The notes under the pieces: model-generated | What the model was told of the DNA's origin: nothing | What the model saw: only the letters and a program-made list of their open reading frames with translations | The model's database searches: none | In this document: positions 59,706 to 64,000 of the stretch, one piece after another | Layout: each line of letters begins with the position of its first letter | How positions within the stretch are numbered: position 1 is the stretch's first letter | Program-made: the position numbers and the translations under genes | NCBI GenBank assembly: GCA_017461625.1 | Contig: JAFTXJ010000007.1 | Coordinates: 1-64,000 of the forward strand | DNA from: Clostridia bacterium | GTDB lineage: Bacteria; Bacillota; Clostridia; Oscillospirales; Acutalibacteraceae | Length of the DNA: 64,000 bases | Reading direction: 5' to 3'

Positions 59706-60775
59706 TAGTTTTTACCTCCCATCATTTTAACAAATTCATCATATAAAAACTCTGTATCCATCGGACCTGAACCGGCTGCAGGATGGAACTGAACTGAAAA
59801 AGCTTTTTTATCAGGATATTTAACACCTTCACAAGTGCCGTCGTTAGCATTTACAAATGCCAACTCGCCAACACCGTTGAGGCTATCAGCATTAACAACA
59901 TAGCCGTGGTTCTGGCTTGTGATGTAAGTCTGACCGATTGCAAGGTTTTTAACCGGCTGATTTGCACCACGGTGACCGTATTTGTGTTTTTCGGTTTTAC
60001 CACCGTTGGCAAGTGCCATAATCTGATGACCGAGGCTGATACCAAACATAGGAGTTTTGCCCATAACAGCCTTAATCTGCTCAATTGAATAAGCATTGTC
60101 GGCAGGGTTTCCGGGACCGTCTGAAAGAACAACACCATCAGCACCGAGAGCGAGAATATCGTCAGCAGATGTGTCACAAGGAACACTCACTACTTTGCAA
60201 CCACGCTTTGTGAGTTGCTTTACGATGTCACTCTTTTCACCGTAATCAACAACAGCCACTGTATAATTTGAGTCGCCTTCAGCTTCATAAGTTTCTGTTT
60301 CACCGCTTGAAACAGTCTTAACAGCGTCAACAACTTTATAATTTTTAAGTTCTTCTTTAATCTCATCTGTGATTTCATCAACGATTTTTGCGTTCATAAC
60401 ACCCTTTTCACGAATAATCTGTGTAATCTCACGGGTATCAACATCGCAAATACCAACTATACCTTCTTTTTTGAGGTACTCGTCAATATCACCGTCACAG
60501 CGGAAGTTTGAGGGAGTGTCACACCACTCTCTGACTACAACGCCTTTAACATAGCTCTTTTTACCCTCGGTATCTTCATAAATCATACCGTAGTTACCGA
60601 GAAGAGGGAAGGTCTGAACCACAATCTGACCGCAATAGCAAGGGTCAGTTAATGTTTCTATGTAACCAACCATACCTGTTGTGAAAACGAGCTCACCAAG
60701 GGTTTCGCCTTCTGCACCAAAGCGTTTACCCTCAAAAATGTGACCGTCTTCAAGAACAATAAAAGCTTTTTTCAT
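59705..60775 (-). CDS. carA: Carbamoyl-phosphate synthase small chain with inactivated glutaminase triad
   Basis: The 356-residue protein is a CarA by its N-terminal domain (VLEDGHIFEGKRFGAEGETL, then FTTGMVGYIETLTDPCYCGQ) and its class I glutaminase domain (LSDGPGNPADN). The active-site Cys, however, is Ser247 (GISLGHQ in place of GICLGHQ), and FHPEA is FHPAA, so the Glu is Ala333; His331 is kept. Ser247-His331-Ala333 has exactly the E. coli C269-H353-E355 spacing. Glutamine hydrolysis should be lost, as in mammalian CPS1, which has Ser for Cys. Ammonia would then be the nitrogen source. The ATG at 60775 has AAGGAT eight to nine bases upstream. Confidence 0.93.
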   Translation of the reverse strand: MKKAFIVLEDGHIFEGKRFGAEGETLGELVFTTGMVGYIETLTDPCYCGQIVVQTFPLLGNYGMIYEDTEGKKSYVKGVVVREWCDTPSNFRCDGDIDEYLKKEGIVGICDVDTREITQIIREKGVMNAKIVDEITDEIKEELKNYKVVDAVKTVSSGETETYEAEGDSNYTVAVVDYGEKSDIVKQLTKRGCKVVSVPCDTSADDILALGADGVVLSDGPGNPADNAYSIEQIKAVMGKTPMFGISLGHQIMALANGGKTEKHKYGHRGANQPVKNLAIGQTYITSQNHGYVVNADSLNGVGELAFVNANDGTCEGVKYPDKKAFSVQFHPAAGSGPMDTEFLYDEFVKMMGGKN

Positions 60776-60809
60776 ATCCATCATCCTTTTATAAAAATCC
60801 TGAACTGAA

Positions 60810-61715
60810 TTAATCTGCCATTAACTTTACCATAATTGCTTTCTGAACGTGTAAACGATTTTCTGTCTGTTCAAAAATCTCATCTGCGTGCTGTTCAAAA
60901 ACCTTTTTGGTAATTTCTTCTTCCTTGTGAGCAGGAAGACAGTGAAGCACAATGGCATTACTCTTGGCAACTTCCGTTACATTATCGTTAATCTGATAGC
61001 CCTCAAAAGCTACCCGTCTTTCTTTAATTTCATTTTCCATACCCATTGAAGCCCAAACATCGGTATAAAGAACATCTGCATTTTCTGCAGCCTCTTTAAC
61101 ATCGGTTGTTAAATGAAATCTTCCTGTTGAAAGTGCCCATTTCACTACATCGTCATCAGGCATATAATCTTCCGGGCAGGCAATACTCACATCCATACCC
61201 ACTTTAAGTCCGCCGACGATAAGTGAATTCGCCACGTTGTTACCGTCACCGATAAAACACAGCTTTTTATTTTCAAAAGAACCCTTATATTCCCTTATAG
61301 TCTGCAAGTCAGCCATAGTCTGGCAAGGGTGAGAGTAATCGGTAAGTCCGTTGATAACAGGCACTGAAGAATATTGAGCGAGTGTCTCTGCCTCTTCATG
61401 CTCAAAGGTTCTGATAACGATACCATCAAGGTAGCGTGAAAGAACTCTTGCAGTGTCTTCAATCGGCTCTCCCCTGCCCATCTGAGTGTTGGTGGAGCTT
61501 AAGAATAAAGCACTGCCGCCAAGCTCGTACATACCAACCTCAAAAGAAACTCGGGTTCTTGTTGATGACTTAGTAAAAATCATACCCAAGGACTTGTCCT
61601 GTAAATATTTATGAGGGATTTTTTTACGCTTTTTATCTTTAAGTTCATCAGCTAAATTGAGAATAGAAATAATCTCATCATAGCTTAAATCTGACATTTT
61701 TAAAAAGTGTTTCAT
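60810..61715 (-). CDS. argF: Ornithine carbamoyltransferase
   Basis: The 301-residue enzyme makes citrulline from ornithine and carbamoyl phosphate. It has the carbamoyl-phosphate site SSTRTRVSFE (near 52), DYSHPCQTMADLQ (near 130), the ornithine motif DVWASMGME (near 225) and HCLPAHKEEE (near 265). The SMG motif excludes aspartate carbamoyltransferase. The ATG at 61715 has GGAG eight bases upstream; a GTG at 61724 would overlap that SD. It heads the argF-carA-carB operon, so the carbamoyl phosphate is directed to arginine. Confidence 0.96.
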   Translation of the reverse strand: MKHFLKMSDLSYDEIISILNLADELKDKKRKKIPHKYLQDKSLGMIFTKSSTRTRVSFEVGMYELGGSALFLSSTNTQMGRGEPIEDTARVLSRYLDGIVIRTFEHEEAETLAQYSSVPVINGLTDYSHPCQTMADLQTIREYKGSFENKKLCFIGDGNNVANSLIVGGLKVGMDVSIACPEDYMPDDDVVKWALSTGRFHLTTDVKEAAENADVLYTDVWASMGMENEIKERRVAFEGYQINDNVTEVAKSNAIVLHCLPAHKEEEITKKVFEQHADEIFEQTENRLHVQKAIMVKLMAD

Positions 61716-61770
61716 AGGTTTCACTCCAAAGGGGCAACTAACAAATTGACCCTAAAATCCTTTTCATAAT

Positions 61771-61799
61771 ATTATACAATTACAGGAACTTATTGTCAA
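61771..61799 (-). promoter_or_regulatory. Promoter of argF-carA-carB
   Basis: On the minus strand TTGACA (61794-61799) and TATAAT (61771-61776) match consensus with a 17-base spacer. Confidence 0.93.
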
Positions 61800-61829
61800 T
61801 AAAATTATTTTATCTTCTAAAAAGTTTTT

Positions 61830-61843
61830 TGTATAAATATTCA
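61830..61843 (-). promoter_or_regulatory. Candidate ARG box upstream of argF
   Basis: On the minus strand TGAATATTTATACA matches the ArgR consensus TGAATwwwwATTCA at 13 of 14 positions. It lies about 30 bases upstream of the -35 box. No second strong box is visible, and AT-rich DNA gives chance matches. Confidence 0.35.
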
Positions 61844-61920
61844 TTGAATTTCAGTAAATATACATTGATATACATCAAAATATGTATATATTCATTTTTG
61901 CAATTATCTGTAAACATTCC

Positions 61921-61956
61921 AAAACAGCGTACACCGGTTAAAGTGTACGCTGTTTT
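61921..61956 (-). terminator. Terminator of the pyruvate:ferredoxin oxidoreductase gene
   Basis: A 14-bp stem AAAACAGCGTACAC/GTGTACGCTGTTTT with an 8-base loop. Confidence 0.93.
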
Positions 61957-61964
61957 ACAGTTAA

Positions 61965-64000
61965 TTATTCAGCGTCAGGAGCGTAGAGAGCCTGGAGCTT
62001 AACAAGATGGTCATATCTTGCCATAGCAGTAGCCTCTGCCTGACTGAAGAGAGTTTCTGCTCTTTCGGGGAATGAGCGAAGGAGAGAAGCATAACGGCTT
62101 TCGTTCTTGATGAAGTCCTGATAGCCGGCTGATGGAGCCTTGCTGTCGAGAACGAAAGGATTCTTGCCTTCTGCTGCAAGAGCAGGATTATATCTGAAGA
62201 GGTTCCAATAACCACAGTCAACAGCCTTCTTCATTTCTGCCTGGCAGTTCATCATTCCGCCGCCCTTGATACCATGCATTTCGCAAGGTGAGTAGCAGAT
62301 GATGATAGAAGGTCCGTTGTAAGCTTCAGCTTCTTTGATTGCTTTGAGAGTCTGATTCTGGTCAGCACCCATAGCGATCTGAGCAACGTAAACGTAACCG
62401 TAGCTCATAGCGATTTCTGAAAGGCTCTTCTTAGCAATAGCCTTACCTGAAGCTGCGAACTGAGCAACCTGGCCGATGTTTGAAGCCTTAGAAGCCTGAC
62501 CGCCTGTGTTAGAGTAAACTTCTGTGTCGAATACCATAATGTTTACATCTTCATGAGCAGCGAGAACGTGGTCAACACCGCCGAAACCGATGTCGTATGC
62601 CCAACCGTCACCACCGAAGATCCAAACAGATTTCTTTGAAAGGTATTCTTTATTCTTAAGGATAGATGCACAATGATCGCAACCTGTAACTTTTTCAAGT
62701 TCAGCAACAAGAGCGTCAGTAGCAGCAGCATTCTTTTCACCGTCGTTAACAGTGTCAAGGTATGCAGTTGCAGCTGCCTTGAGTTCGTCAGAAGCCTTGT
62801 CAGAATCAAGGATTTCGCCAACCTTAGCGATAAGGTTATCACGGATAGCCTTCTGACCAAGGAACATACCGAAACCATGCTCTGCGTTATCTTCAAAGAG
62901 TGAGTTTGCCCATGCAGGACCCTGACCCTTGCTGTTTACAGTGTAGGGAGATGTTGCTGCAGGACCACCCCAGATTGAAGAACAACCTGTTGCGTTTGAA
63001 ATATACATTCTGTCACCGAAGAGCTGAGTAACAAGACGAGCATAAGCTGTTTCAGCACAACCTGCGCAAGAACCTGAGAACTCAAGCAAGGGTTTCTTAT
63101 ACTGGCTGTTGATAACAGTCATATTAGCTGTTGTTTCAGGCTTTTCAGTTACGTTTGCTACACAGTAATCAAATACTGCCTGCTCAGCATCCTGTGATTC
63201 ACGAGCAACCATCTTAAGTGAGTTTGTGGGACATACGCCAACACAAACGCCACAACCCATACAATCCATAGGAGATACTGCAAGAGTATATGTGTAGTTA
63301 GTTTTAACGATAGGTTTAGCTGATGTTTTGATGTTTGCAGGAGCATCTGCAAGCTCTTCTTCGTTCATAGCGAATGGACGAATTGTAGCATGAGGACATA
63401 CGAATGAGCACTTATTACATTTTGCACAAGTTGCTGCATCCCATTCAGGAACGAGAACTGCAACGCCTCTCTTTTCGTAAGCAGATGCACCGTGTTCAAA
63501 AGTACCGTCAGCATGGTCAACGAAAGCAGAAACAGGAAGTGAGTCACCGTCCATCTTAGAAACGGGCTTCATAATACCGTCTACCATCTTAACAAGCTTT
63601 GCGGGACCTTCTGCTGCTTCTTCAGCGGCACCGTCAACAGCGTTAGCCCAATCAGCAGGAACATCAACCTTAACGAAAGCAGAAACACCGGCATCGATAG
63701 CCTTGTGGTTCATGTCAACAACATCCTGGCCCTTCTTGAGGTAAGATCTTGTTGCAGCGTCTTTCATATACTGAACAGCTTCTTCAATAGGCATAACCTT
63801 TGCAAGAGCAAAGAAAGCAGCCTGAAGAATTGTGTTAGTACGCTTGCCCATACCGATCTGAGCAGCAAGGTCAATAGCATTAACAGTGTAAAGCTGAATG
63901 TTGTTGTTAGCGATATAACGCTTTGCTTCAGCAGGCATATGCTTATCAAGCTCGTCTGCTGACCACTGGCAGTTAATAAGGAATACACCGCCGGGCTTAA
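61965..64000 (-). CDS. nifJ: Pyruvate:ferredoxin (flavodoxin) oxidoreductase, C-terminal part
   Basis: The open frame has no start in the window: it continues in frame past 63938 to the right edge, encoding KPGGVFLINCQWSADELDKH. The part present (about 678 residues) covers the gamma-domain end, the two-cluster ferredoxin domain (CAKCNKCSFVCPHA and CMGCGVCVGVCP), a further [4Fe-4S] ligand set (CAGCAETAYARLV) and the TPP-binding domain (ATGCSSIWGG, GGDGWAYDIGFGG). PFOR oxidises pyruvate to acetyl-CoA + CO2 and reduces ferredoxin, the Rnf substrate. Full-length proteins are near 1170-1180 residues, so roughly 500 lie outside the window. Confidence 0.97.
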   Translation of the reverse strand, partial: KPGGVFLINCQWSADELDKHMPAEAKRYIANNNIQLYTVNAIDLAAQIGMGKRTNTILQAAFFALAKVMPIEEAVQYMKDAATRSYLKKGQDVVDMNHKAIDAGVSAFVKVDVPADWANAVDGAAEEAAEGPAKLVKMVDGIMKPVSKMDGDSLPVSAFVDHADGTFEHGASAYEKRGVAVLVPEWDAATCAKCNKCSFVCPHATIRPFAMNEEELADAPANIKTSAKPIVKTNYTYTLAVSPMDCMGCGVCVGVCPTNSLKMVARESQDAEQAVFDYCVANVTEKPETTANMTVINSQYKKPLLEFSGSCAGCAETAYARLVTQLFGDRMYISNATGCSSIWGGPAATSPYTVNSKGQGPAWANSLFEDNAEHGFGMFLGQKAIRDNLIAKVGEILDSDKASDELKAAATAYLDTVNDGEKNAAATDALVAELEKVTGCDHCASILKNKEYLSKKSVWIFGGDGWAYDIGFGGVDHVLAAHEDVNIMVFDTEVYSNTGGQASKASNIGQVAQFAASGKAIAKKSLSEIAMSYGYVYVAQIAMGADQNQTLKAIKEAEAYNGPSIIICYSPCEMHGIKGGGMMNCQAEMKKAVDCGYWNLFRYNPALAAEGKNPFVLDSKAPSAGYQDFIKNESRYASLLRSFPERAETLFSQAEATAMARYDHLVKLQALYAPDAE

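Noticed and set aside
61965..63938. Complete 657-residue oxidoreductase starting at 63938
   Set aside because: The frame stays open to the window edge and the upstream residues match PFOR, so the gene is truncated by the window.

Overview
The window comes from a low-GC, anaerobic, Gram-positive gut-type Firmicute, most likely a Ruminococcaceae/Oscillospiraceae member of the Clostridia. The evidence is a complete Rnf complex, pyruvate:ferredoxin oxidoreductase, the clostridial SCIFF peptide with its radical-SAM maturase, many dockerin proteins whose repeats resemble Ruminococcus dockerins, Thr-rich surface linkers, strong SD sites and TTGACA/TATAAT promoters 17 bp apart. The species cannot be named from this sequence alone.

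Layout. 1-300: start of a 16S rRNA gene (minus) with its promoter. 300-1000: mostly non-coding, with one small Cys/Asn-rich membrane peptide gene. 1038-8103: apbE, a NusG-domain-II protein, a Gx-type membrane protein and rnfCDGEAB as one operon. 8240-11141: scfA/scfB (SCIFF and maturase) and an Orn/Lys/Arg-decarboxylase-fold PLP enzyme. 11172-14928 (minus): Gfo/Idh/MocA oxidoreductase, a stand-alone dockerin, a YhhN-like membrane protein, serS. 15048-21909: a surface-protein region with two paralogous anchored proteins carrying cohesin-like domains and Thr-rich stalks, four dockerin proteins and a cyclophilin lipoprotein. 22019-24554: two radical-SAM proteins. 24638-29251: M28-like peptidase, XRE regulator, a dockerin-SH3-SpoIID protein whose SpoIID domain looks circularly permuted, a PRK06851-like protein with both P-loops degenerate, and a 40-residue acidic hydrophobic peptide gene. 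29358-35984: phosphoesterase, a DtxR-like regulator divergent from feoA-feoB-FeoB-associated protein, and an ArsR/P1B-ATPase zinc-type efflux operon with a clear operator. 36023-41970 (minus): ribitol-type teichoic-acid or polysaccharide cluster (CDP-polyol transferase, tarJ, tarI, tagH, tagG, two GT2 enzymes). 42110-55533: GH43-like protein, a lower-GC DUF6508-like/GIY-YIG protein, lysS, greA, rsuA, a NAGPA-like surface protein, a WG-repeat lipoprotein, a GPH/MelB-type transporter, pckG and an HTH membrane protein. 55653-61715 (minus): argF-carA-carB. 61965-64000 (minus): C-terminal part of pyruvate:ferredoxin oxidoreductase, running off the end.

How it fits together. PFOR makes reduced ferredoxin and Rnf converts its energy into an ion gradient; ApbE would attach FMN to RnfG and RnfD. 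The anchored cohesin-like proteins and the six dockerin proteins could form a small cell-surface assembly, though cohesin function is inferred from sequence pattern only.

The most unusual locus is argF-carA-carB. The CarA glutaminase triad is Ser247-His331-Ala333 in place of Cys-His-Glu, at exactly the E. coli spacing, so the enzyme should not use glutamine and may be ammonia-dependent like mammalian CPS1. CarB is fused in frame to a full-length diaminopimelate-epimerase-like domain that has lost the first of its two catalytic cysteines. I think this is the best candidate for an undescribed arrangement.
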